This document shows, one piece after another, positions 38,737-48,111 of a stretch of DNA of 64,000 bases. Made by a program: the position numbers and the translations under genes. The notes below the pieces were generated by a model that searched no databases, was not told the origin of the DNA, and saw only the letters and a list, made by a program, of their open reading frames with translations. Each line of letters begins with the position of its first letter. The first letter of the stretch is position 1. The DNA is from Acinetobacter sp. NIPH 2100 (GTDB taxonomy: Bacteria; Pseudomonadota; Gammaproteobacteria; Pseudomonadales; Moraxellaceae): the NCBI RefSeq assembly GCF_000369805.1, contig NZ_KB850224.1, forward strand, positions 1,792,262 to 1,856,261, written 5' to 3'.

Positions 38737-39804
38737 ATGACTGAACAACAATGGTTTTTAGCCGCCGTTCAACAACCTGATTTAGCTGCTAAACAACAAG
38801 CCGAACAACGACAACTCCAATTGACCAAACCAACCGGCGCTTTGGGAGAGCTTGAACAGATTGCAATTCAATTGGCAAGCTTACAAGGCACTGTACATCC
38901 GCAGATTCAGCAGCCTTGGATAACCGTTTTTGCTGGCGATCACGGTGTGGTTGCTGAAAATATTTCGGCTTACCCCCAAACAGTCACTCGCCAAATGCTA
39001 CAAAATTTTGCCTCAGGCGGTGCAGCGATTAGTGTGATTGCCAAACACCATCAAGCGCATTTACAAGTTATTGATTGCGGCACGGTGGGTGATGCCTATG
39101 ATTATGCTGGTGTTGAACGGCATTGTATTCGTACAGGTACTGCCAATTTTGTTCAACAGGCAGCGATGACGGAACAGGAGTGCTTAGTGGCTTTACAACT
39201 GGGTAAAGACAGTGTTGATCAAGCCAAAGCACAAGCTGCTGATATTTTTATTGCAGGAGAAATGGGGATTGGGAATACCTGTTCTGCTTCAGCATTGGCT
39301 TGTTTATTATTGAACGAAGATGCTGCACAACTAACCGGTGTGGGTACAGGAATTAGCAATCAACAGCTACAACATAAGGTGAAGGTGATTGATCAAGCGG
39401 TAAAGCTTCATCATACAAAAGTTAAAAATGATGCCTTAAACATTCTAGCAGCCGTTGGCGGTTTAGAGATTGCGGCAATGACAGGGGCTTATTTACGTTG
39501 TGCACAAATTGGCTTACCGATTGTTGTGGATGGCTTTATCAGTTCAGTGGCAGCTTTATGTGCAGTCCGTATTCAACCACTGAGCCGTGCATGGATGTTG
39601 TTTGGACACCAATCAGCAGAGTATGGCCATCACCGTATTTTAAATGAGTTAAATGCACAGCCTATTTTAAAAATGAATTTACGTTTAGGTGAAGGCAGTG
39701 GTGCAGGTGCAGCATTGTCGATGATCGAACTTGCATGTGTGTTGCATAACCAAATGGCAACTTTTGCAGAAGCAGCTGTAACGGGTGACAAAGTTGCACC
39801 TTGA
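38737..39804 (+). CDS. cobT: nicotinate-nucleotide-dimethylbenzimidazole phosphoribosyltransferase
   Basis: This 355-residue enzyme activates 5,6-dimethylbenzimidazole to alpha-ribazole phosphate. It shows TVFAGDHGVVAENISAYP, AGEMGIGNTCSASAL and the C-terminal LGEGSGAGAALSM, with the catalytic Glu in the last. The ATG at 38737 starts right after the cobU stop; an alternative start at 38725 would overlap cobU. The 3' end overlaps cobC by 20 bp. Confidence 0.94.
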   Translation: MTEQQWFLAAVQQPDLAAKQQAEQRQLQLTKPTGALGELEQIAIQLASLQGTVHPQIQQPWITVFAGDHGVVAENISAYPQTVTRQMLQNFASGGAAISVIAKHHQAHLQVIDCGTVGDAYDYAGVERHCIRTGTANFVQQAAMTEQECLVALQLGKDSVDQAKAQAADIFIAGEMGIGNTCSASALACLLLNEDAAQLTGVGTGISNQQLQHKVKVIDQAVKLHHTKVKNDALNILAAVGGLEIAAMTGAYLRCAQIGLPIVVDGFISSVAALCAVRIQPLSRAWMLFGHQSAEYGHHRILNELNAQPILKMNLRLGEGSGAGAALSMIELACVLHNQMATFAEAAVTGDKVAP

Positions 39805-40405
39805 TTTACTGCGACATGGTGAAACCACACTCAGTCATACATTGCGTGGGCATCTTGATGATGCGTTGACTGAACAAGGTTGGCAGCAGATGCAAAACAC
39901 TGTTCAGCAGCATTTGGATAACCAGGTAAAATGGGATGTGATCGTTAGTTCACCATTGCAACGCTGCCAAACCTTTGCACGCAAATTGGCCAAACAACTT
40001 GAATTGCCTGTGCTACTCAATGCTGATATCCAGGAAATGTATTTTGGTGATTGGGAAGGTATTTCTACTCAAAGCATTTATGAAACAGAACCTGAATTAT
40101 TGGAAAATTTCTGGCAATTTCCAACCCAGTTTCAGGCACCAAATGGAGAGTCTTTACACGAATTTCAACAAAGGGTTCTAGTCGGCTTTGAGCAGATATA
40201 TGTGCAGATGCAGCATCAAGACTGGAATCAGGCCTTAGTGGTAACGCATGGCGGAGTGATTAAATTGCTGACATGCATCGCACGTCAGAGAAGTTTGGAT
40301 GACTTGCTTACAATGCCTGCCGAGCTTGGAAAATTATATTCACTTGAGCTGACTCATCACTGTGGTGAGATTCAATTTTTTGAAAAATCTGCGAATGAAA
40401 AATGA
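39785..40405 (+). CDS. cobC: alpha-ribazole phosphatase (histidine phosphatase family)
   Basis: This 206-residue histidine phosphatase has the phosphohistidine motif LLRHGETTLSHTLRG and the later VVTHGGVIKLL. It removes the 5'-phosphate of alpha-ribazole or adenosylcobalamin phosphate. It starts with GTG inside the end of cobT in another frame, a coupling that fits the pathway order. The general phosphatase family is broad, but the cob context makes CobC the best call. Confidence 0.88.
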   Translation: MTKLHLDLLRHGETTLSHTLRGHLDDALTEQGWQQMQNTVQQHLDNQVKWDVIVSSPLQRCQTFARKLAKQLELPVLLNADIQEMYFGDWEGISTQSIYETEPELLENFWQFPTQFQAPNGESLHEFQQRVLVGFEQIYVQMQHQDWNQALVVTHGGVIKLLTCIARQRSLDDLLTMPAELGKLYSLELTHHCGEIQFFEKSANEK

Positions 40406-40517
40406 TAAAAAATCGTTTTATTGTTCAGTATTCATGAGCGTCATATCGATGTAATCGAACTGTCATTAGCACTGCCTATGATACAGGTCAATTTCTTGAC
40501 CTATAATCAAATCAATC

Positions 40518-42101
40518 ATGAATATATTATTGAAAAGTAGTGTGTTATGCGCAAGTATTTTATTAGCAGCATGTAATAGCGATGACCAGCAACAGAGTCA
40601 GACATCATCTCAAACTATTACCGAATCAAAATATTATCAAACCAAAACACCCTACCAACCGCAACAAGATCTGAATAAATACGAAGCCATTCCGCAAGGT
40701 TTCCAGCCTGTATTTACAGAGTTGGTTGCACGTCATGGTTCACGCGGTTTATCCAGTATCAAATATGATCTCGCACTATATAACCTATGGAAACAAGCCA
40801 AAGCAGAAAATGCATTAACACCATTGGGTGAAAAACTTGGTGCTGATTTAGAAAGCATGATGAAAGCCAATATCCTGCTTGGCTATGGCGTGGAAGGAAT
40901 TCGTCAATTTGGTTATGGCAATGAGACCATGAGTGGGATTCAGGAACATCGTGGGATTGCAGATCGTTTATTACAGCGTTTACCAGATTTATTTAAAACA
41001 GCTTCGACTCAGTCTGCATCAATTTTAGTGCAAAGTTCAGGCGTCGATCGCGCAGTAGACAGTGCCAAGTTCTTTACCGCAGAATTGATTCAACAGCACC
41101 CTCAACTGAAAGCGAACATTACCCCAATGTCATACACCAGTTTAGCCAGTAGCAGTGTGCCAACGGTTGAAGATGGTGGGGTTGATCGATTTAAACTGTA
41201 TTTTCATAGTTTGAATAAAGAGCAGGATTTAGCAACACCATTATCGGCATCTCAACAAGCCATTTATGATGCGAGTCAAGCTTATCAAAAGTTTGAAGAA
41301 GATGATGCCGAACTGATCAATAAACTGAATGAGCTTGCAAAGAATACGCAGGCTGAACAAATTGCAATGCGTGTATTGAACCCACTTTTTAAGCCTGAAT
41401 TTATTAAAAAACTCGGAACTACGGGTTATATTTTTAGTAATACGGGTTCTTATACGGTCACTGCTCCAAATGGCGAAAGTATTACTGAAAAAGGTAAGGG
41501 AAAAAATAGCATTGCCAGCGCTGTAGATGCGGCTGCTTATGTCTATGAGCTGTATTCGATTTCAGGTGGAATGAAAACTGAATTGAAAGGGATTGATTTT
41601 GATCAATATATGCCTTTAGATGCGGCAAAATTCTATGCTGAATTTAATGATGCCAACGATTTTTATAGCAAAGGACCAAGTTTTACCGAATCGAAGAATG
41701 TCACCAGTGCAATTGCGCAAGGTTTGAAACAGGACCTATTTAAACAGGTAGATGCGATAGTTGATAAGCAACAATCGCATCGTGCGGTGCTACGTTTTGC
41801 TCATGCAGAAATCATTATTCCTTTAGCGACGAGTTTAGAGTTGCATAACATGATGCAGCCTTTACCTTTGCGCCAAACCTATAATTACAGCAATAGTGCT
41901 TGGCGAGGTGAGATAGTGTCACCAATGGCAGCCAATTTACAGTGGGATATCTATCAAAATACCCAAGGCACGACTTTGGTGAAAATGTTCTATAACGAAA
42001 AAGAAACCTTGTTTAAGTCAAGTTGTAACTACGCGCGATATAGCAGTAATAGTTTTTATTATGATTATTTAAAGCTTAAACAATGCTATCAAATTCAATA
42101 A
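40518..42101 (+). CDS. lipoprotein histidine acid phosphatase (MINPP/phytase-like)
   Basis: This 527-residue protein has a lipoprotein signal peptide with lipobox LLAAC at residues 15-19. The acid-phosphatase motif is ELVARHGSRG. The late HAE proton-donor motif lies in RFAHAEIIIPLA, in place of the HD of bacterial AppA phytases. HAE is characteristic of the multiple inositol-polyphosphate phosphatase branch, so inositol phosphates or other phosphomonoesters are possible substrates. It interrupts the cob genes between cobC and cobS without obvious functional connection. Confidence 0.78.
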   Translation: MNILLKSSVLCASILLAACNSDDQQQSQTSSQTITESKYYQTKTPYQPQQDLNKYEAIPQGFQPVFTELVARHGSRGLSSIKYDLALYNLWKQAKAENALTPLGEKLGADLESMMKANILLGYGVEGIRQFGYGNETMSGIQEHRGIADRLLQRLPDLFKTASTQSASILVQSSGVDRAVDSAKFFTAELIQQHPQLKANITPMSYTSLASSSVPTVEDGGVDRFKLYFHSLNKEQDLATPLSASQQAIYDASQAYQKFEEDDAELINKLNELAKNTQAEQIAMRVLNPLFKPEFIKKLGTTGYIFSNTGSYTVTAPNGESITEKGKGKNSIASAVDAAAYVYELYSISGGMKTELKGIDFDQYMPLDAAKFYAEFNDANDFYSKGPSFTESKNVTSAIAQGLKQDLFKQVDAIVDKQQSHRAVLRFAHAEIIIPLATSLELHNMMQPLPLRQTYNYSNSAWRGEIVSPMAANLQWDIYQNTQGTTLVKMFYNEKETLFKSSCNYARYSSNSFYYDYLKLKQCYQIQ

Positions 42102-42201
42102 TCTAAGATATTCAATCTTTTCATTCGGGAATGGCTTGCTATTCCCGATTTTACTTCTTCATAATTCAAGCATGATAAATCTAATGTGATTGAGAGTTTG
42201 C

Positions 42202-42942
42202 ATGACGCCTTTTTGGATTGCCTTGCAATTTTTGACGGTTTTGCCAATTGAACTAAAAGCCATACCAACTGCAAAACAAAACGGTCAGGCCTTGCTGTTT
42301 TATCCTGCGGTGGGTTTGTTGATAGGACTGATTTTATTTATCGCTACCCTAATGTTAGCAAAACTTCCGATTATGTTGAGTGCTGGCTTGATTTTGGTGC
42401 TTTGGATTTGGCTAACAGGAGGACTGCATTTAGATGGTTTAGCAGATACAGCTGACGCATGGGTCGGAGGATTTGGTGATCCTGAACGTACGCTGAAAAT
42501 TATGAAAGATCCTGCTTGTGGTCCAATTGGGGTGCTCAGTTTAGTCGCGGTATGCTTGCTGAAATTTGTGGCTTTATCCGTCTTGCTTGAGCAACAAATG
42601 GCAGCCTTTTTAATTGTATTGCCCATGCTTGGGCGAAATGTACCGCTATTTTTATTTCTCACCACACCTTATGTCCGTACACAAGGGCTTGCAAGTTCAT
42701 TCATTGATAATTTACCACGAACAGCAATATGGGTTGTATTTGTCATTACATTAGCATTGCTTTGTATGTTTTTACTCTCTGGATTCGTTGCTTTATTGAT
42801 CTTTTTGATCATTCTTTTCTATTTGCGCGCTGTATTCATAAAACGTATCGGTGGGATTACGGGTGATACGGTGGGTGCTGCGATAGAGTTGAGCGAGACA
42901 GCTGTATTACTCGGTTTTGTGATGGCTTCATTTTATATTTAA
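42202..42942 (+). CDS. cobS: adenosylcobinamide-GDP ribazoletransferase (cobalamin synthase)
   Basis: This 246-residue integral membrane enzyme joins adenosyl-GDP-cobinamide and alpha-ribazole, the final step. Signatures are GGLHLDGLADTADAWVGG and MKDPACGPIGVLSLV, plus about six membrane helices. I chose the ATG at 42202 with GAGAG ahead; a TTG at 42190 would add four residues. It completes the lower-ligand pathway started at cobU. Confidence 0.93.
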   Translation: MTPFWIALQFLTVLPIELKAIPTAKQNGQALLFYPAVGLLIGLILFIATLMLAKLPIMLSAGLILVLWIWLTGGLHLDGLADTADAWVGGFGDPERTLKIMKDPACGPIGVLSLVAVCLLKFVALSVLLEQQMAAFLIVLPMLGRNVPLFLFLTTPYVRTQGLASSFIDNLPRTAIWVVFVITLALLCMFLLSGFVALLIFLIILFYLRAVFIKRIGGITGDTVGAAIELSETAVLLGFVMASFYI

Positions 42943-42963
42943 GCAGTCAAGGAATGAATTTAG

Positions 42964-42992
42964 TTGATTCCCCCTAAGCAAGGAGGAATCAA
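42964..42992. terminator. hairpin between convergent cobS and PepSY genes
   Basis: TTGATTCCCCCT pairs with AGGAGGAATCAA (one mismatch) around a 5-nt loop. It sits between converging stop codons. There is no clear T-run, so it may be an mRNA-stabilising or transcription-ending structure. Confidence 0.45.
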
Positions 42993-42999
42993 TATAGGT

Positions 43000-44466
43000 T
43001 TAGGATCGTTTTTTGACTTGTACTAGAAAACCGAGAACAACAAAGAGTGCAACGAGGCTCGCTATGCTTCCAAGCAAGATATCTCTTAGCGTTTTATCAA
43101 GGGGTAACCATGTCCATTTGTGCAAATAAGCAAAACTGAAACCTTCTAAGGCGCCGTGTTGAGTGACTTGCGCAGCAATAACACCACTACTAGGCTCAAT
43201 ATACAATCTAAGTTGATTCTTGAGATGGGTTTCTACTTTGATTACTGGGAGTCGCTTATGAATAAAACCGTATTCTCCACCAAAACTTGTTACCCATGAT
43301 GCATCATGCACTTGTTCGGGTTTCAACGCTAAATAACTTGCAGCCAATCGTTTGCTTTGTTCAAGAATATCCAGCTTTGTAGCATGATTGGCATCAATGA
43401 ACTGAATCATTGGTGCAGTCATTTTCTTGTTTTGGTGATGATCATGTTCTTTAACTGCGGTCATACTGCCTTGTAACTCAACTTGCCCAAGTGACTGTAT
43501 CATCCAAGCAGCCTGTGTTTGAGTTGGATTCAGTGAAATAGGAACCAAATCTAAACGCTGTAAAGGTTGTTGAATGACGTGTTGCCATGCTGCAGGATTT
43601 AATGAGGCTGTATTAAAGACGGGTTGAACATTTTCAATATCAGCTTTCTTCTGCCAAAGATGATAAAAACCACTGATGATCCAAAGTAAAATAAATGCAC
43701 TTAAACTGATCCCGAGATAGCGGTGTAGAAAACGAATTGGCTTTTGCCCTAGACGATGATTATGGCGGTTGTGAATTTTAAAAAATAATCCAATTCCCAT
43801 AACACTGAGAACAAAAATACCGATCAGCGCAATTTGCATGAGCAGCTTTTGTCCACTCCACGGTTGCTCGCCCCAAGTCCAGGTATGACCTAAACGGAAT
43901 ATCTTTGCCATCCACATCTTTTGGTCATTCGATAGGGTCGCAAGTCTGGCTTGTGAGGGATCAACATATGCTCTTAGGCCATTATCAAAGTTGACACGCC
44001 AGACTGGGAGTAAACGATTTACACTCGGATAATCATCGCTAAATGCTGTAATGAGTTGGGCAGAAACGATTTGTTGCTCTAATAATCCTGTGTACCAGAT
44101 TGCCAAACGTTTTGCATTTTGCTGTTCTGCATTTTCAATGGTTTGACCTGTTTGACTATTAAAATACTCAGCAATATCTTGATGTGGCAGTTGCACCCGA
44201 TAAGCCACTAAGTTGGGTTGTAGTTCAATGGTTTGTAATGCTGAAAATTGGTCTATCTGTTGCTGTCTTAAAATAGACGCAACAGCTAAGGCATGTTCCA
44301 GATTAAATTGTTGTGATGGAGGCATTCGTTTTACAGGCTGGGGTTGTGTTGCACTCATAATGGGATGCAACACACCCGTTAAGGCCCAAAATAAAACCAG
44401 AATGCCGAGCACCATCCCAAAACTACGGTGCAATGACAGTAGTTTTTTGAGTTGTTTGGCATTCAT
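43000..44466 (-). CDS. PepSY-associated inner-membrane protein (putative metal-siderophore reductase)
   Basis: This 488-residue protein has an N-terminal helix (GMVLGILVLFWALTGVLHPIM), large periplasmic PepSY-like regions with a His-rich stretch (EHDHHQNKK), and further helices including LHRYLGISLSAFILLWIISG. Conserved intramembrane His residues suggest heme or metal-redox function, as proposed for the PepSY_TM/FpvG group that reduces siderophore-bound iron. It begins 3 nt after the TonB receptor stop on the same strand, so the two form an operon. Confidence 0.78.
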   Translation of the reverse strand: MNAKQLKKLLSLHRSFGMVLGILVLFWALTGVLHPIMSATQPQPVKRMPPSQQFNLEHALAVASILRQQQIDQFSALQTIELQPNLVAYRVQLPHQDIAEYFNSQTGQTIENAEQQNAKRLAIWYTGLLEQQIVSAQLITAFSDDYPSVNRLLPVWRVNFDNGLRAYVDPSQARLATLSNDQKMWMAKIFRLGHTWTWGEQPWSGQKLLMQIALIGIFVLSVMGIGLFFKIHNRHNHRLGQKPIRFLHRYLGISLSAFILLWIISGFYHLWQKKADIENVQPVFNTASLNPAAWQHVIQQPLQRLDLVPISLNPTQTQAAWMIQSLGQVELQGSMTAVKEHDHHQNKKMTAPMIQFIDANHATKLDILEQSKRLAASYLALKPEQVHDASWVTSFGGEYGFIHKRLPVIKVETHLKNQLRLYIEPSSGVIAAQVTQHGALEGFSFAYLHKWTWLPLDKTLRDILLGSIASLVALFVVLGFLVQVKKRS

Positions 44467-44469
44467 TGA

Positions 44470-46581
44470 TTATTTTCCAAAATGATAGCGTAAGCCTAAT
44501 AAATAAGTCCGTGGTGCAGCTGGTGTATAGCTGACTTGGTTATTACTAAACGAGGTACTTTCTGCATAATGGACATCTGTCGCATTCAAAATCTGCCCAA
44601 AGACCTCATAGGCATTTTTACGATAGTTGGCGCGCAAATTTAGTAAGGTATGTCCATCATATTTTTCTGTATTGGCATCGTTGATCCAGTATGAGCCCAC
44701 ATAAACACCCTCAGCAGAGAGTAGGAGTTCTGGAATGGGCTTGATTTGATATTCAACAGTACCAAAGGTTTGAGGTGCATTGGGCATGGTATTGCCACTG
44801 TAATTTAAAACACTAGAAGGTTGGAATTGCTTGTACTCATGTTTTGCAACGCTGCCAGATAGTTTTATACGTTGATCATAAATATCGCTGAGTTTCCAAG
44901 TTGCCCCAATTTCAATGCCTTGATGTAAGGTTTTGCCTGTATTACGAGGTTCACGGGTGTTATCAGGTTTGGTATAGCTCATCACTTCATCTTCACCTTT
45001 TAAGCGATATAAAGTGATTTCACCGTCTAAGCGCTCATCAAATAATTTAAAGCGTAGACCTGCATCGATATTATTAAATGTTGCTTCTTTTAGGTCTGGC
45101 GTGACCAGATTCGCACCATATAAGCTGCTGACTTCTGGTGGGACAAAACCTTGTGACCAATTGCTATAAAGATCAATTGCAGGCGTGATATTCCAGACAA
45201 AACCGACTTGAGGACTGGCCTTGTGGAAGTCACGTTTTTCATTCGGCGCCCCTGTGGTTTTTGAAGGCGTTAATTTATTCTCATAGTCATAGCTGATCCA
45301 ATCATAGCGAGCGCCGCCAACTAAATTTAAGTTTGGTCGCACTTGCCAATTGGCTTGTGTGTAAAGGGCCTGATTATTTACATCGACATTAAAATCACGC
45401 AGTTGTTGACGTTGTTTATAACCTGTATAGACCAAGGTGTTGGGATCACGGAAGACTTCTATATCGTTGGTTTTAGCTTGATTTGGAGAATGATCAGCCA
45501 TAGCACCAACAATCAATTTCACCTGATCTAGGTTAATAGAATGTTGTAAATTGAGACCATAAGACTGAAAAGCATTATATGTGGTTTGTCCACTGTAGGT
45601 GCCTGTAGGCTTGCCATTTTTAACATCGGTACGGATGTTATAGCTTGGGTTTTGTTCGGTGGTATTGTCACGGTAATACAAGGTGACTTGGCTTTGTTGC
45701 TGATCATTCCATTGATGGCTAATTTGAGAAGAAAGCCGTGTGGCATCGACTTCACGATAGGTAAAGGTTTGGTAGCTGTATCCTGGGCGTTTATTATAAT
45801 CATCTAGATTTAAGCTACCCGTCATATCCGCTTTAAGGTGATTGTAGCTGATAATGTTTTTGATCTGGGTTGCATCAGAAATACGCCAATCATGTCTTAA
45901 TGTCAGACCTTGTTTATTGCTTTCCGCATGATCTTGCCAACTATCGCCACGGTCACTGGCATAGGCGGAGAGTCTTAAGCCTTGTTCACCAAATTCACTA
46001 GCAAAAGTATTGGAAGCACCGACGTCCAAACGGCGATAACCTTCTGAACTGGCACTAATGCCAAGATCTGCGGTGGGCGTTGTACTAGGCGCTTTGGTCA
46101 GAAAATTAATGGTTCCACCAATTGCATTGCTTCCATATAAGCTGCTGGCTGGGCCACGTAAAATTTCAATGCTATCCACACCAGCCAAATTTACTTCATA
46201 CAAAGCATTATGGTTAAACACACCCACAGGACGAATTGAAATGCCATCTTCTAAATATTGATAAACAGCTGCTGTAGTGATGGGTTGACGAATGGACATC
46301 ATATGCTGTTCATTGCCCAAATCATTCATCAGCACGCCCGGTGTTTGATTGATGATTTGTCCAATAAACGTTGCATGTTTATCTTCAATGTCCTTGCTGT
46401 TAATTTTACTGATTGCAGCAGGGGTATTATTAATCGATTCACCTTCACGACTTGCGGTCACAACGATGGTGGCTAAGGTTTTGGTTGTATCAGACGGCAC
46501 AGTTTCAGCAAAAGCAACGGAGTTATAGCCGACAAAAAGGCAGGCAGCCGCGAGTACTGACAAACGGAATTGAGTATTCAT
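44470..46581 (-). CDS. TonB-dependent outer-membrane receptor
   Basis: This 703-residue receptor has a signal peptide ending near SVAFA-ET, TonB box TIVVTAS, plug motif EILRGPASSLYGSNAIGG and a C-terminal strand TYLLGLRYHF. The EDGISIRPVGVFNHNALYEVN plug sequence is of the FecA/PupA-like group. The ligand is unknown; the adjacent PepSY protein and an upstream DUF2946-like protein suggest a metal chelate, iron or copper. The ATG at 46581 places the signal peptide correctly; an upstream in-frame start would disrupt it. Confidence 0.87.
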   Translation of the reverse strand: MNTQFRLSVLAAACLFVGYNSVAFAETVPSDTTKTLATIVVTASREGESINNTPAAISKINSKDIEDKHATFIGQIINQTPGVLMNDLGNEQHMMSIRQPITTAAVYQYLEDGISIRPVGVFNHNALYEVNLAGVDSIEILRGPASSLYGSNAIGGTINFLTKAPSTTPTADLGISASSEGYRRLDVGASNTFASEFGEQGLRLSAYASDRGDSWQDHAESNKQGLTLRHDWRISDATQIKNIISYNHLKADMTGSLNLDDYNKRPGYSYQTFTYREVDATRLSSQISHQWNDQQQSQVTLYYRDNTTEQNPSYNIRTDVKNGKPTGTYSGQTTYNAFQSYGLNLQHSINLDQVKLIVGAMADHSPNQAKTNDIEVFRDPNTLVYTGYKQRQQLRDFNVDVNNQALYTQANWQVRPNLNLVGGARYDWISYDYENKLTPSKTTGAPNEKRDFHKASPQVGFVWNITPAIDLYSNWSQGFVPPEVSSLYGANLVTPDLKEATFNNIDAGLRFKLFDERLDGEITLYRLKGEDEVMSYTKPDNTREPRNTGKTLHQGIEIGATWKLSDIYDQRIKLSGSVAKHEYKQFQPSSVLNYSGNTMPNAPQTFGTVEYQIKPIPELLLSAEGVYVGSYWINDANTEKYDGHTLLNLRANYRKNAYEVFGQILNATDVHYAESTSFSNNQVSYTPAAPRTYLLGLRYHFGK

Positions 46582-46653
46582 TTTGAACTCTATAAAAAGC
46601 AATACATAAGGACGCGCCGCAGTTGTAACTGGGCACGAAGTAAAATTTGCGAT

Positions 46654-47148
46654 TTATAAAGCGAGTGGCGGGGCTTGTTTGGTTGGGAAAATATAAAAGA
46701 TACGGGCAATGTGCAGATCTTCTGTCCACGAATAGCAGAGGCAGCGTACACGACTAAACCAAGCCAGTAGAAATATAAGTACAAATGCAAGCAGTGGGAC
46801 AATAGCAACCGCATCCAAGCCATGGGAACATAAAGGACAATGTTTCATGATTTGGCTGGCAAGCGCATAAACTTCATGTGCATATTCACTTAGCTGAGTA
46901 TGTTTAGACGATTGCAACTGCTGTGCGTGATGCATGTCATGTTGATGATGACCTGAATGTGTTTGTGACATCAACGATACATTTTGAATTTCTGTGACTT
47001 GGCAATGGCTTGGCATTGCATAAAGTGCAGGTACGACGCCTGTATGGACCATCGTTGGTAAGAAGATATGCCAGAGTAAACAAAGCAAAGTAACCGCGCC
47101 AAGACTGGCACGCCACTTAAGCAAATGTTGACGAAAACTGGACTTCAT
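46654..47148 (-). CDS. DUF2946-like small membrane protein
   Basis: This 164-residue protein has an N-terminal membrane helix (LGAVTLLCLLWHIFLP), a periplasmic His/Met/Cys-rich region (HSGHHQHDMHHAQQ, CPLCSHG) and a second helix (IVPLLAFVLIFLLAWF). The end with a PPLAL motif resembles the DUF2946 family often found beside copper-related TonB receptors. It precedes the receptor gene by 72 nt on the same strand. The ATG at 47148 is preferred over a TTG 63 nt upstream. Confidence 0.65.
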   Translation of the reverse strand: MKSSFRQHLLKWRASLGAVTLLCLLWHIFLPTMVHTGVVPALYAMPSHCQVTEIQNVSLMSQTHSGHHQHDMHHAQQLQSSKHTQLSEYAHEVYALASQIMKHCPLCSHGLDAVAIVPLLAFVLIFLLAWFSRVRCLCYSWTEDLHIARIFYIFPTKQAPPLAL

Positions 47149-47266
47149 ATCAGCGATACGTCGTAGGAGAAATGTGGCAGCAGTATAATCAAAATATGAC
47201 TTATAGATCAAAGTAAAATTGCGGTATTCTGAGACTGCCGAATTGAAATTTTATAGGTAGATCGGT

Positions 47267-48085
47267 GTGTCGAAATTATCAAATTGTTCAGATTGGATGG
47301 TCAGGGCTGCTGAGCAAGATCACTTAGAGAGAATCGAGGCTTTCTTTTCAGATCATGCATATGAGCCGCATCAACATGATACTTTTGCGATTGGTCGAAC
47401 CTTGTCGGGTGTCCAAAGTTTTCACTATCGTGGGGCGCTTCGACATAGTCAACATGGCATGACCATGGTGTTGCATCCAGATGAGAAGCATGATGGTAGT
47501 GCAGGGACTCAAGACGGTTTTCATTATAAGATGATGTATGTCGAGCCTGCATTGATTCAAAAGATCATGAAAGGCAAGCCTTTGCCTTTTTTCAAGCAAG
47601 GATTGAGTGATGATCCGCGGCTTTATCGAGTGACCCAGACCTTATTACAAAATATGCATGATCCACTAGATCGGTTAGAAGAGGAAGATGCTCTATATGA
47701 TCTAGCGACAACTTTGTATGAAGTTGCTGGCCAACCATTCAGTACTCGGCAAAGCTATGATTATATTGCGGCCGAAAAAGCCAGAGAGTTTATTCACGCT
47801 TCACTTGATCAGAACATCAGTTTGGATGATTTAGAACAGAATATAGGACGTGACCGATGGAGTCTTTCTCGAGACTTTCGATTGCTATTTGGTACCAGTC
47901 CACATCGTTATATGACCATGCGTCGACTGGATATAGTGAAAAGATGTCTGATGTATGGAGAGTCGCTAACTCAGGCGGCCATCATTGCTGGTTTTTTTGA
48001 TCAAAGCCATATGACTCGGCATTTCACCAAAGCCTATGGAATTACCCCAGCAAGATGGAAACAGATTTATTCGCCTCAGCAATAA
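47267..48085 (+). CDS. AraC-family transcriptional regulator
   Basis: This 272-residue protein has an N-terminal cupin-like AraC_binding domain (YEPHQHDTFAIGRTLSG, VLHPDEKHDG). The C-terminal double helix-turn-helix ends in ITPARWKQ, with FFDQSHMTRHFTKAYG in the second. GTG is the only sensible start. It is divergent from the DUF2946/TonB-receptor/PepSY set and could regulate it, or the convergent LysE gene at 48112; promoters are not evident enough to decide. Confidence 0.82.
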   Translation: MSKLSNCSDWMVRAAEQDHLERIEAFFSDHAYEPHQHDTFAIGRTLSGVQSFHYRGALRHSQHGMTMVLHPDEKHDGSAGTQDGFHYKMMYVEPALIQKIMKGKPLPFFKQGLSDDPRLYRVTQTLLQNMHDPLDRLEEEDALYDLATTLYEVAGQPFSTRQSYDYIAAEKAREFIHASLDQNISLDDLEQNIGRDRWSLSRDFRLLFGTSPHRYMTMRRLDIVKRCLMYGESLTQAAIIAGFFDQSHMTRHFTKAYGITPARWKQIYSPQQ

Positions 48086-48111
48086 ATTGTGCTTGGGAAT
48101 TGAGACTAAGT

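Noticed and set aside
38000..42201. Search for a cobalamin riboswitch ahead of the cob genes
   Set aside because: No B12-box-like sequence or long structured leader could be recognised before cobU or cobS.
42300..42665. 121-codon minus-strand frame inside cobS
   Set aside because: Antisense shadow of a conserved membrane enzyme; no domain and no start signals.
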